This document shows positions 15,769 to 23,161 of a stretch of DNA of 28,573 nt, piece after piece; position 1 is the first letter of the stretch; every line of letters begins with the position of its first letter. Source of the stretch: JBBSIN01 sp038232055. GTDB taxonomy: Bacteria; Actinomycetota; Actinomycetes; JADGOV01. The notes under the pieces are model-generated. The model was given only the letters and a program-made list of their open reading frames with translations, had not been told where the DNA came from and did no database searches. The translations under genes and the position numbers were made by a program. The stretch lies in assembly GCA_038232055.1 (NCBI GenBank), contig JBBSIN010000030.1, positions 1-28,573 on the forward strand, written 5' to 3'.

Positions 15769-16991
15769 GCCTCCAGCGCCCCCGCAAGCCGACCGGCGGT
15801 GAGCTCCACCTGCCACGGTCGGGCACCGGTGGCGGTCAGGGCGGCGGCGACCGCCGCCGGCGTCGGCGGAGCCGGGGGAGACCAGGCCAACCGGCGCACG
15901 GAGTCGGGGGAGAGCAGGTTCTCGACCGGAAGCTGCAACGGTTCCGCGATCGAGACCACGGCGGCGCGCGCCGCGGCCAGCCTGGCTGCCGCGGCGGGGT
16001 CGCGCTCGGCCCATCGGTGCGGCGGCGGTGGCCCGTCGACGGCGGCCAGCGGTCCGGGTAGGGCGTCGTCGGGCAGCGCGGCGGCGTCGGCCAGAGCCTG
16101 AAACCACCGGTCGACGTGGCGGCGAGTGGCCCGGCCGCGAAAGACCGGCAGCGCGGCCAGCTCGCTCGCCGTACGTGGCTTGGCCAGCACCGCGGAGATG
16201 ACCGCCGCGTCGGGAAGGACTCGCCCCGGGGCGACGTCGCGGGTCCTGGCCAGCTCGTCGCGGACTTGCCACAGCGCCCGGACGGCGGCCAGCTGCCTGC
16301 GGCTGCGCAGCCGGTGGATGCCCGACGTACGCCGCCACGGCTCGGCTCGCGGGGTCGCCGGCTTCGCGGCGATCACCGCGGCGAACTCCTGCCGCGCCCA
16401 GTCGAGCTTGCCCTGCTCGTCGAGCTCTGCCGCGAGCGCGTCGCGCAGCTCGACGAGCACTTCGACGTCGAGGGCGGCGTAGCGCAGCAGGGGCTCGGGC
16501 AGCGGCCGCTGCGACCAGTCGGCTGCCGAGTGCCCCTTCTCGAGGGTGAGCCCGAGCACGTTCTCGACCATCGCGCCCAGCCCCACCCGGGCGTGGCCGG
16601 CGAGACGCCCGGCGAGCTCGGTGTCGAAGATCGTGGCGGGGCGAAGGCCGACCTCGGCGAGGCAGGGCAGGTCCTGGCTGGCCGCGTGCAGCACCCACTC
16701 CGCGTCCACGATGACCCGGCCGAGGGATCCCAGGTCCGGACAGCCGATCGGGTCGATCAGAGCCGTGCCGGCGCCGGCCCGCCGCAGCTGCACGAGATAG
16801 GCGCGCTGTCCGTAGCGGTAGCCCGAAGCTCGTTCGGCGTCGACCGCCACCGGCCCCTGCCCGCCACCGAAGGCGTCCACCACGCCGGCGAGCGCGGCGG
16901 CGTCGGCGACGACCGGCGGCACACCTCCCCGCGGGGCGAGCAGCGGCGTCGCCGGAACGGTCTCGGCGGTCTCGGCGGTCTCGGCGGCCAC
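15765..16991 (-). CDS. rnd: Ribonuclease D-like 3'-5' exonuclease with HRDC domain
   Basis: This 408-residue protein trims RNA 3' ends, probably tRNA or other stable RNA. The DEDDy exonuclease residues are all there: Asp51 and Glu53 in VAVDAERASG, Asp107 in ASQDLPCL, and Tyr171 with Asp175 in YAALDVEVL. The HRDC RNA-binding domain follows near 230-310 (ELARTRDVAPGRVLPDAAV). The C-terminal 100 residues are Ala/Pro-rich, as in actinobacterial relatives. I chose the GTG at 16991 because the family begins about 15 residues before TPLL and a leaderless -10 box lies at the right distance; longer frames upstream run into repeats. A 9-bp repeat at the start encodes ETAETAET. It lies downstream of the response-regulator gene on the same strand. 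Confidence 0.88.
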   Translation of the reverse strand: MAAETAETAETVPATPLLAPRGGVPPVVADAAALAGVVDAFGGGQGPVAVDAERASGYRYGQRAYLVQLRRAGAGTALIDPIGCPDLGSLGRVIVDAEWVLHAASQDLPCLAEVGLRPATIFDTELAGRLAGHARVGLGAMVENVLGLTLEKGHSAADWSQRPLPEPLLRYAALDVEVLVELRDALAAELDEQGKLDWARQEFAAVIAAKPATPRAEPWRRTSGIHRLRSRRQLAAVRALWQVRDELARTRDVAPGRVLPDAAVISAVLAKPRTASELAALPVFRGRATRRHVDRWFQALADAAALPDDALPGPLAAVDGPPPPHRWAERDPAAAARLAAARAAVVSIAEPLQLPVENLLSPDSVRRLAWSPPAPPTPAAVAAALTATGARPWQVELTAGRLAGALEA

Positions 16992-16997
16992 GGTGTC

Positions 16998-17003
16998 ACG
17001 GTA
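16998..17003 (-). promoter_or_regulatory. Candidate -10 box for a leaderless RNase D transcript
   Basis: On the minus strand TACCGT is followed by six bases and then the GTG at 16991. TANNNT six or seven bases before a start codon is the usual arrangement for leaderless actinobacterial transcripts. The same hexamer precedes the gene at 10929. No clear -35 is seen. Confidence 0.45.
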
Positions 17004-17161
17004 CGACGCGCGGGGCCGTACGACCGCGACCTCAGGGGTAGCGAGCCGTGACGTGCTCGCCGCCACCCGGTAGGCGGCCGGTCCCCGCGGCACTTGACCT
17101 CGACCGAACCGGACGACGCGGTTGCGGCGACGGCGTCCGGTTCGCTGGTCTGTCCGAGTGG

Positions 17162-17261
17162 TCGTCCGAGGAAAGATCTCGACATCCGTGCACGTCGCCC
17201 GACCATGATCTCCTCGGACGATCACTCGGACGATCACTCGGACGATCACTCGGACGATCTC
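17162..17261. repeat. Inverted repeat and four 12-bp tandem repeats upstream of RNase D
   Basis: The 305-bp gap 16992-17296 holds no gene I can support. It contains an 11-bp perfect inverted repeat, TCGTCCGAGGA at 17162-17172 and TCCTCGGACGA at 17211-17221, with 38 bases between the arms. The right arm runs into four units of TCGGACGATCAC at 17214-17225, 17226-17237, 17238-17249 and 17250-17261 (the last with one change). The repeats may be iterated binding sites, or slippage next to a stem-loop that ends the response-regulator transcript. Confidence 0.6.
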
Positions 17262-17296
17262 GGGCGACCTTCTCGAACGATCGCCGAGGCGGGCGG

Positions 17297-17989
17297 TCAG
17301 CGAATGACGCCGGCCCGCATCGCGAGCGCCACCATCTCTGCTCGGTCGCCGGTGCCGAGCTTGCGGGAGATCCGGGCGAGGTGGCTCTTCACGGTCAGCG
17401 CGGAGAGTCCGAGGGTCTCGCCGATCTCCTTGTTCGATCGGCCGTCAGCGACCAGCCGTAGCACCTCGATCTCCCGCCCGGAGAGCTCGCCGGTGCCGTC
17501 CGGTGCCGGTGAGCCGCGCAGGCCGGCGGCGAGGAGGGAGGCGACCATCGGGTCGGCGTACACGCCGCCGTCGAGCACCTTGCGCACTCCATCGGCGACG
17601 ACGAACGGGCTGGCCGACTTCAGCAGGTAGCCCTGGGCGCCGGCCACGAACGCGGCGCGTACGGAGTAGGGGTCGTCGGCAGCGGAGAGTACGACGAGCC
17701 GGGGCCAGCCAGCCGACCGCAACTCGCCCAGCAGCTCCAGCCCGGAGCCGTCGGGCAGTCCGACGTCGAGGACGCAGAGGTCCCGGGGGCCGCTGGCCCG
17801 GGCGCGGGCCCGTGCCTCGGCGATACTCGCCGCCTCGGCAACGTCGCGGGCGCCCATCGCGGCGAGCCGCGTGACCATGGACTCGCGGACGAGCGGGTGA
17901 TCGTCGACCACCATCGCCGAGAAGCCGGAGCTCGGGTCCGCACCGCGGGAGCCGGTCCGCTCGACTTGAACGGTCACGTCGTCCTCCAC
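17297..17989 (-). CDS. NarL/LuxR-family response regulator
   Basis: This 230-residue protein is a two-component response regulator. The receiver domain has the acidic pair Asp29-Asp30 (AMVVDDHPLVRESM), the phosphate acceptor Asp75 (LCVLDVGLPDGSG), and the conserved Lys in GYLLKSAS near 124. The LuxR-type helix-turn-helix is at about 168-225 (LSGREIEVLRLVADGRSNKEIGETLGL). Its likely kinase is at 21325, after the divergent protease and sensor genes. The start is GTG 17989 or GTG 17977; GGAGGA at 17987-17982 favours the latter but with short spacing. An orthologous regulator beside RNase D is common in actinomycetes. Confidence 0.9.
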   Translation of the reverse strand: MEDDVTVQVERTGSRGADPSSGFSAMVVDDHPLVRESMVTRLAAMGARDVAEAASIAEARARARASGPRDLCVLDVGLPDGSGLELLGELRSAGWPRLVVLSAADDPYSVRAAFVAGAQGYLLKSASPFVVADGVRKVLDGGVYADPMVASLLAAGLRGSPAPDGTGELSGREIEVLRLVADGRSNKEIGETLGLSALTVKSHLARISRKLGTGDRAEMVALAMRAGVIR

Positions 17990-18019
17990 AACATGTCAGG
18001 TCCTCCACAACATGCCAGG
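17982..18019. repeat. 19-bp tandem repeat spanning the response-regulator start
   Basis: TCCTCCACAACATGTCAGG at 17982-18000 is followed at once by a second copy, 18001-18019, with one change. On the minus strand each copy carries GTGGAGGA, so the regulator's ribosome binding site is duplicated. It could also be an operator within the divergent promoter region. Confidence 0.55.
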
Positions 18020-18109
18020 ACCCGGCGCTGGGCCGGGCCGCTCGTCGTGCCCCAGTCGGGGCGGCAAGAGATGCATCGGTTCCTCGAATGGCCGCCTGTA
18101 GCGCCCACG

Positions 18110-18255
18110 GCGGGCCACCCGATCGGGCTAGTCCGGCTGGGCCACGCGGGTGAAAGTCCCGGAACCGGGCGGGTTAGGGCATCAGGACTGGGCCCGGACG
18201 GCCGAGGTGCATCCCGGACGCCGGATCTGCCGGCTCCCATGGAAGGGGACAGCCC
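18110..18255 (+). promoter_or_regulatory. Possible structured 5' leader of the protease gene
   Basis: The 266-bp divergent gap between the response regulator and the protease is rich in short complementary GC segments on the plus strand. They include GGGTGAAAGTCCC near 18149, CCCGGAACCGGG just after it, and the hairpin GCCGGATCTGCCGGC at 18220-18234. The region ends in a ribosome binding site, GGAAGGGG at 18241-18248, seven bases before the GTG at 18256. It resembles a folded leader RNA but matches no riboswitch class I can name. The conserved cores of c-di-AMP, cobalamin and c-di-GMP switches are not seen. Confidence 0.3.
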
Positions 18256-19836
18256 GTGGGTCGGAGAACTTCCCGTCAGTCGCCATTCGCCCGTCCGGCG
18301 CTGCTCCTGACCGCCACGGTGGCCAGCCTGGCCACGGGCGTGTCGGCCGCCGGGCCGGCGTGGTCGGCGACTCCTCCGGCAACGGCGAGCGCCCGGGTGT
18401 CGGCCGTCGTCACGCTGGCCGGTCGTGGGCCGGTCGCCGTTCCGGGCGTCGAGGTCACGGCGTACCTCCCCGCCGTGGGCGCCGAGGTCGTGCGTGGTAC
18501 GCCGGCCGCGCTGGCCCGGCTCGGCCGGGCTGATGGCATCGCCGGCCTGCGCTATGACGCACCCGTGCGTCCCACCGGCTCCGGCTTCGACAGCGCCGAC
18601 GAGGGCGTCTTCGCCTGGCAGGGGCTCGGCCCACGCTCGGGTCGTCCCGACGCCGGCCGCGGGGTCACCGTCGCGGTCGTCGACACGGGGATCAGCGACA
18701 CACCGGCCCTCAACCGCGCCTCCGGCCGGCTCGTCGACGGGGTGGACACCTCGCCGCTCGCCAACGACGGCGATCCGCGCACCGAGGGCGACTTCACCGA
18801 CGGCTTCGGGCACGGCACGTTCATGGCGACGCTGCTCGCCGGCGGTCACGTCGCCGGCAGCGGCCGCGCCGTCGGCGTCGCGCCTGGGGCGCGCGTGGTT
18901 TCTGTGAAGGTGGCGGACGACCGCGGCGTCACCTCCCTCTCCGCCGTGCTGGCCGGCATGGACTGGGTGGCCACGCACCGGCCGATCGACGTCGTCTCGC
19001 TGGCCCTCGCCGCCGAGCGCCCGAGCACGGCGTACGGCGCCGACCCCCTCACCGCAGCCGTCGAGCACCTGCGCGACAGCGGCCTGACCGTCGTTGTCGC
19101 CGCGGGCAACGACCCCGGCCAGCTCGGCGACCCCGGTTTCGACCCCAGGATCGTCACCGTGGGTGCCGCCGACATGACGGGAAGCCGGCCTGCTGTTGCG
19201 CCGTTCAGCGGTAGCGGCGTCGTGGCCGGCGTGCAGAAGCCCGACATCGTGGCGTCGGGCGTCTCCCTGCTCGGTTTCGTGCCGGCGGACTCCGAGATCG
19301 CTCGCAGGTATCCGCAGGCTCAGCAGCCGGACGGCTTCTGGCGCGGCTCCGGCACTAGCGAGGCGACCGCGGTCGCCGCCGGGGTGACCGCGATGTACCT
19401 CTCGGATCACCGGGACGCCGGCCCCTCCGACGTCAAGACCGCCATGCGCGCCGCCGCCCAGCCGATGTCGGAGTGGCCAGCCGGCGCGGGGCTGCTCGCC
19501 GTACCGGATGGCACCGAGACGCCGGACGTCGGTGAGCCGACCCTTCTGCGGCCGACTTGGTGGATCAACGCGTGGGACTCGCCCGGCTGGGTGGACCTGC
19601 TTGCCAAGTCGTGGAGCACCGGGGTGTGGAACGCCAAGAGCTGGTCGGCCAACCCTTGGGCCGGTGACGGCTGGAGCGCGAAGTCCTGGAGCGCGAAGTC
19701 CTGGAGCGCGAAGTCCTGGTCGGTCAAGTCCTGGTCGGTCAAGTCCTGGTCGTACGGTTCCTGGTCGAGCCACGCGTGGGTCACCGACAGCTGGGACGCG
19801 AAGTCCTGGTCGTCGCAGGGCTGGGGACAGCGGTGA
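18256..19836 (+). CDS. Secreted subtilisin-like serine protease with Trp-rich repeat tail
   Basis: This 526-residue S8-family protease is exported. Residues 1-38 are a signal peptide (ALLLTATVASLATG... cleaved near AWSA). Asp143 (VVDTGIS), His186 (GFGHGTFMA), the oxyanion Asn285 (AAGNDPG) and Ser368 (GSGTSEATAVAAG) form a complete active site. The usual GTSMAxP is GTSEATA here. There is no clear I9 propeptide, only about 100 residues before the catalytic domain. From residue 435 the tail has 19 Trp in about 92 residues, mostly in five-residue units such as SAKSW and SVKSW; similar tails occur in other actinobacterial S8 proteases. The tail may bind cell wall or membrane. The stop overlaps the next gene by four bases (GTGA), linking it to the sensor. 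Confidence 0.92.
   Translation: MGRRTSRQSPFARPALLLTATVASLATGVSAAGPAWSATPPATASARVSAVVTLAGRGPVAVPGVEVTAYLPAVGAEVVRGTPAALARLGRADGIAGLRYDAPVRPTGSGFDSADEGVFAWQGLGPRSGRPDAGRGVTVAVVDTGISDTPALNRASGRLVDGVDTSPLANDGDPRTEGDFTDGFGHGTFMATLLAGGHVAGSGRAVGVAPGARVVSVKVADDRGVTSLSAVLAGMDWVATHRPIDVVSLALAAERPSTAYGADPLTAAVEHLRDSGLTVVVAAGNDPGQLGDPGFDPRIVTVGAADMTGSRPAVAPFSGSGVVAGVQKPDIVASGVSLLGFVPADSEIARRYPQAQQPDGFWRGSGTSEATAVAAGVTAMYLSDHRDAGPSDVKTAMRAAAQPMSEWPAGAGLLAVPDGTETPDVGEPTLLRPTWWINAWDSPGWVDLLAKSWSTGVWNAKSWSANPWAGDGWSAKSWSAKSWSAKSWSVKSWSVKSWSYGSWSSHAWVTDSWDAKSWSSQGWGQR
19675..19764 (+). repeat. 15-bp tandem repeat coding for the Trp tail
   Basis: Three identical units AGCGCGAAGTCCTGG start at 19675, 19690 and 19705. 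Two variants with TCGGTCAAGTCCTGG start at 19720 and 19735, and a degenerate unit starts at 19750. Each codes for five residues ending in Trp. Near identity at DNA level suggests recent expansion and possible length variation between strains. Confidence 0.85.
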
Positions 19837-21311
19837 GCCGACGCCTGCTCGGCAGCGCGGTCGGCAAGGTCCGCGCCGCCACCCTCGCCGCGTCCCTCGT
19901 CGCGGTCGCCACCGCCGTCCTGACGGGCTGGGGGCAGCCGGCGCGGTGGGCGTTGCTCGCGCTCGCGCTCGCGGTCGCGGCGACCGAGCTCGCCGTCGTC
20001 CACGTCAGCTTCCGCCGGCAGCGCTGGACCTTCTCCCTCACCGAGGGCGTGATCGGCGCGGCGTACCTCTTCGCGCCGGGTGCCTGGTCCGTGCTGGCGG
20101 TCGTCCTCGGCGTGCTGCTAGCCCAGCGGGTACGCCGTCAGCCGCCCCTCAAGCTCGCTTTCAACGTAGCCTTGTTCGCGGTCAGCACCGCGGCCGGCGC
20201 GGCGACCGCGCAGGCCCTCGGCGGGACGGTGGCTGCCGCGTGCGCCGGCCTGTCCGTCTTCTGGATCGTCAACACCGGTCTGGTGGCTGTCCCGATGGCG
20301 GTCATGACCGAGCAGCGACTGCGCGTGGTGCTCTGGGAGAGCGTCTCCTTCTCGACCCTGCAGGAGTCGGGTACGTCGAGCATCGGTCTGCTCGCGGCGT
20401 GGCTGACGCTGCATGCGCCATTCGGCCTGTTGGGTCTCGTCATCCCGGTCGTGCTGCTCTTCGTCTCCTACGACGAGCAGTCGGCCCGCACCGGGGAGGC
20501 ACGGCTGTTCGCCGAGCTGGCGCACGGCCAGGAGCGCGCGGGCGAACGGTCCGTCGATGTGTCGGCGGAGGTCGTCCTCATTGCGGCCGCCCGCCTCTTC
20601 GGCGGCGCCGACGTCGAGATGGTCCTGCTCGGCGCCGACGGCCCGGTGCGCTACGCGGGTGACGAGTCGGGGGTGGCTCGAAGGCGTACCGAGTCCGGTG
20701 CCTTCGACGAGCCGTGGGTGCTCGCGGCGTTGGGCGGCGGCATCCGGACCGGGACCGCCGACGGTCGACCGTTCTGTTCGGCGGTCATCGGTGACCGGCA
20801 ACAGCCACTGGCCGTGCTCCTGGCGCGCCGGCCCGCGGCCGCGGCGCCGTTCGGACGGCGCGAGGTCGCGCTGGCGCGGCTGCTGGTCGGGCAAGGCGAG
20901 TCCTGGCTGTCCACGGCGCGGCTCACGGTCGAGCGTGACGTCGCGCTCGGTCGGGCAGACGCGGCCGGCGACGCGGCGCGCGCTCTCGGTGACATCGGGG
21001 CCGTCACCGCTCCGACGCTCGGCGTGCTCCGCGACTCTGCCGGGCGGCTCGCCCGGCTGGCTGCCTCGATGGCCGGCCCCGCCGACGTGGGTGGCATCGT
21101 CGAGGAACTGCACGCCGTCGAGCGTGCGGTCGCCTCACTGCTCGGTGCGGTCGCCCTGGCCGCCGATCCCGACCTCGCCTTGACGTCGGGCTTCGACCTG
21201 CCCGAGCAGGTGCCGGCGGAGGACTGGACCACGACGGGCGTCCTGCCGGTCCTGCGAGCCGAGCCGGCCTGGCAGGCCGAGCCGGTCCTGCGTGCCGAGG
21301 CGCTGCCGTGA
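19833..21311 (+). CDS. Membrane sensor protein with GAF-like domain, no kinase domain
   Basis: This 492-residue protein has about six to seven hydrophobic segments in residues 1-215, resembling a MASE-type integral sensor region. A soluble part at about 240-370 looks GAF-like (VDVSAEVVLIAAARLFGGADVEMVLLG... SAVIGDRQQPLAVLLARR). A helical, coiled-coil-like C-terminus follows (HAVERAVASLLGAVAL). No His phosphoacceptor or ATPase motif is seen, so it is not itself a kinase. The GTG at 19833 overlaps the protease stop. The histidine kinase gene follows after 13 bp. It probably passes a membrane or envelope signal to the kinase; the family is not one I can name. Confidence 0.75.
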   Translation: MSRRLLGSAVGKVRAATLAASLVAVATAVLTGWGQPARWALLALALAVAATELAVVHVSFRRQRWTFSLTEGVIGAAYLFAPGAWSVLAVVLGVLLAQRVRRQPPLKLAFNVALFAVSTAAGAATAQALGGTVAAACAGLSVFWIVNTGLVAVPMAVMTEQRLRVVLWESVSFSTLQESGTSSIGLLAAWLTLHAPFGLLGLVIPVVLLFVSYDEQSARTGEARLFAELAHGQERAGERSVDVSAEVVLIAAARLFGGADVEMVLLGADGPVRYAGDESGVARRRTESGAFDEPWVLAALGGGIRTGTADGRPFCSAVIGDRQQPLAVLLARRPAAAAPFGRREVALARLLVGQGESWLSTARLTVERDVALGRADAAGDAARALGDIGAVTAPTLGVLRDSAGRLARLAASMAGPADVGGIVEELHAVERAVASLLGAVALAADPDLALTSGFDLPEQVPAEDWTTTGVLPVLRAEPAWQAEPVLRAEALP

Positions 21312-21324
21312 GGCTGGCGCGGCC

Positions 21325-22395
21325 GTGCGGCTGACCCCTCGTCCCCGCGACGGCCTGCCGCTGACCGCTTGGGCGGGTGGCGGCGCGGTCGGTACTGGCG
21401 CGCTCGTACTCGCCGTCGTCACTGCCGGGTTCGCGCTCAGCGCGCGGCTGGACCGGGTCGCGGCGGCGCTGCTGATCGCCGGTGCGGCGGTGACCCTGTG
21501 CTGCGGAGGCCTCGCCGTCGCCGGCGTGCGTCGGCTGGTCCACGGATTGTGCGAGCTGGACCGCGAGGCCCTGCGCCGCCTCTCGGATCCAGCCGCGGCG
21601 CCCGGGCCCCGCGCGATCGGCCCGCACCGCGAGCTCCGCGAGCTGGCCCGCACCCTCGACGCCCTGCAGCTGCGGGTGCGGGTCTCCGACGAGATCGCGG
21701 AGCGGCACCGACGTACGGCGCAGACCGCCAGCGCCGGCATGTTCGAGCTGCTCGCCGGGCTCGTCGCTGCGGAGGAGGGCGCCCGCGGTCAGCTCGCCGC
21801 CGAGCTGCACGACACGGTGGCCCAAACTCTCATGACCGCGCACTCACTGCTCTCGGTGAAGCCGATCGAGCTGGACGAGCTGCGGCGGGCCGCGGAGCTC
21901 GTCGCCGAGGCGGAGGAGCAGGTGCGTGCGGTCATGGCCCGCACGCGTCCGCCGGCATTGCGCGACGGCGACCTCGCCGTCGCCGTCACCTCGCTGCGCG
22001 ACGACATGCTGCACCGTTACGGGCTCGAGGTCCACCTCGAGTGGCCTCGGCAGCCGCGACCGCTGCCGCTGGCGACCGCGATCACGACGTACCGCTTCTT
22101 CCAGGAGGCCCTGCTCAACGTCGTCAAGCACGCCGACGTCGACGAGGCGATGGCGGCGCTGCGCGTCGAGGACGAGGAGCTGTGGGCGGTGGTCCGCGAC
22201 CACGGTCCGGGCTTCGACCCCGAGCGGGTGCGTCCCGAGCGCGGCCGCCACGTCGGGCTCGGCCTGCTCCGCGAGCGAGCCCGCCTCGCCGGCGGCTCGC
22301 TGGAGGTCAGCTCCTGGCCTGGCAACGGTACGACGTTGACCCTGCGGCTGCCCGTCGTCACCGCGGTCGCTCTCGTCACGCTCTCCGCCGCCTGA
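21325..22395 (+). CDS. NarL-type sensor histidine kinase
   Basis: This 356-residue kinase has two transmembrane helices (residues 16-40 and 45-68) with almost no extracytoplasmic loop. A linker of coiled-coil type follows. The HisKA_3 domain carries His162 in AAELHDTVAQTL. The ATPase domain has the N box EALLNVVKHA, G1 DHGPGFDPE and G2 GLGLLRERA. It would phosphorylate a NarL-type regulator, and the divergent gene at 17297 is the obvious partner. With no sensing loop of its own, it may depend on the sensor at 19833. The GTG at 21325 gives a natural N-terminus; a GTG at 21292 would overlap the sensor gene. Confidence 0.9.
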   Translation: MRLTPRPRDGLPLTAWAGGGAVGTGALVLAVVTAGFALSARLDRVAAALLIAGAAVTLCCGGLAVAGVRRLVHGLCELDREALRRLSDPAAAPGPRAIGPHRELRELARTLDALQLRVRVSDEIAERHRRTAQTASAGMFELLAGLVAAEEGARGQLAAELHDTVAQTLMTAHSLLSVKPIELDELRRAAELVAEAEEQVRAVMARTRPPALRDGDLAVAVTSLRDDMLHRYGLEVHLEWPRQPRPLPLATAITTYRFFQEALLNVVKHADVDEAMAALRVEDEELWAVVRDHGPGFDPERVRPERGRHVGLGLLRERARLAGGSLEVSSWPGNGTTLTLRLPVVTAVALVTLSAA

Positions 22396-22432
22396 CCAGT
22401 CCTTCTGGCGGCGCGAGGCCGGACGGATTCCG

Positions 22433-23032
22433 TCAGCCGCGCTGGGAGCGCCTGCGAGCGGGGATCGCGACGACGCCCGGCACCGGAGGCGGTAGCCCAC
22501 CGGCGGTGCACAGCAGGTCGCTCCAGGCGGCAAGGTGGGGCCCAAGGTCGAGCCGGTCGCCTTCCGGCAGCGGCGTCCAGGACGCGCGCACCTCGAACTC
22601 GCCGGCCTCGACCGTGCCGGCGAGCGTCCCGAACCGCTCCGACGCGGCCCTGGTCACCGTGCCGCCAGCTCCGGCGTAGGCCGCGAACCGGCCCTCGAGT
22701 GCCTCCACGAGCCAGCTCCAGCCGACCGCCGGCAGCAGCGGGTCGCCGACGATCTCGATCTCCATGCCGGCGCGCACGTACGCCACGCACCGGGTGCGAC
22801 CCGACCAGGCCTCCTGCCCGGCTGGGTCGTGCAGGACGACCAGTCGGCCGGTGGCCAGCTCCTCGTCGCCGAGCCGGACGTCGCCGGTCACCGAGACGGC
22901 GTACGGCGCGAGACGCTGCGGGGCAGGCGACTCGCTCATCGTGACCTCCGGCCGCACCGGCGCCGCACGCAGCGTCGCGAGCGCGTCCCGGAACTCCACG
23001 GGGAGGTCCGGGGCCTCGCGTTGAGCGGCCAT
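22433..23032 (-). CDS. DUF3000-family protein
   Basis: This 199-residue cytoplasmic protein matches the actinobacterial DUF3000 family, which is usually found between hemE and RNase D, as here. Typical stretches are FRDALATLRAAPVRPEV near residue 14, RLAPYAVSVTGDV, GRLVVLHDPAGQEAW, PAVGWSWLVEALEG, and SERFGTL followed by a strand ending ASWTP. No function is established for the family. It is convergent with the kinase gene, with only 37 bp between the stops. The C-terminus is basic (RRRSQRG). Confidence 0.85.
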   Translation of the reverse strand: MAAQREAPDLPVEFRDALATLRAAPVRPEVTMSESPAPQRLAPYAVSVTGDVRLGDEELATGRLVVLHDPAGQEAWSGRTRCVAYVRAGMEIEIVGDPLLPAVGWSWLVEALEGRFAAYAGAGGTVTRAASERFGTLAGTVEAGEFEVRASWTPLPEGDRLDLGPHLAAWSDLLCTAGGLPPPVPGVVAIPARRRSQRG

Positions 23033-23161
23033 GCGCCGAGAGTACGGCGGATGCCGGGCGCTGGGCTGGCACCTCGGGGCGTGTCGCCCGTCGCCGATTC
23101 GGAGCGGTTCGGAGCGGTCGGTCGTCGGTTCGTACGCTGCCCAGGTGCTCGGAGAGTTCCC

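Noticed and set aside
18110..18255. Known riboswitch or group II intron in the protease leader
   Set aside because: GGGTGAAAGTCCC invited comparison, but the conserved cores of c-di-AMP, c-di-GMP and cobalamin switches and the intron domain V are not present.
17974..19773. 599-residue minus-strand frame over the protease gene
   Set aside because: It begins with a Pro/Gly/Arg repeat that is the antisense of the Trp tail and has no domain; the plus strand codes for a complete S8 protease.
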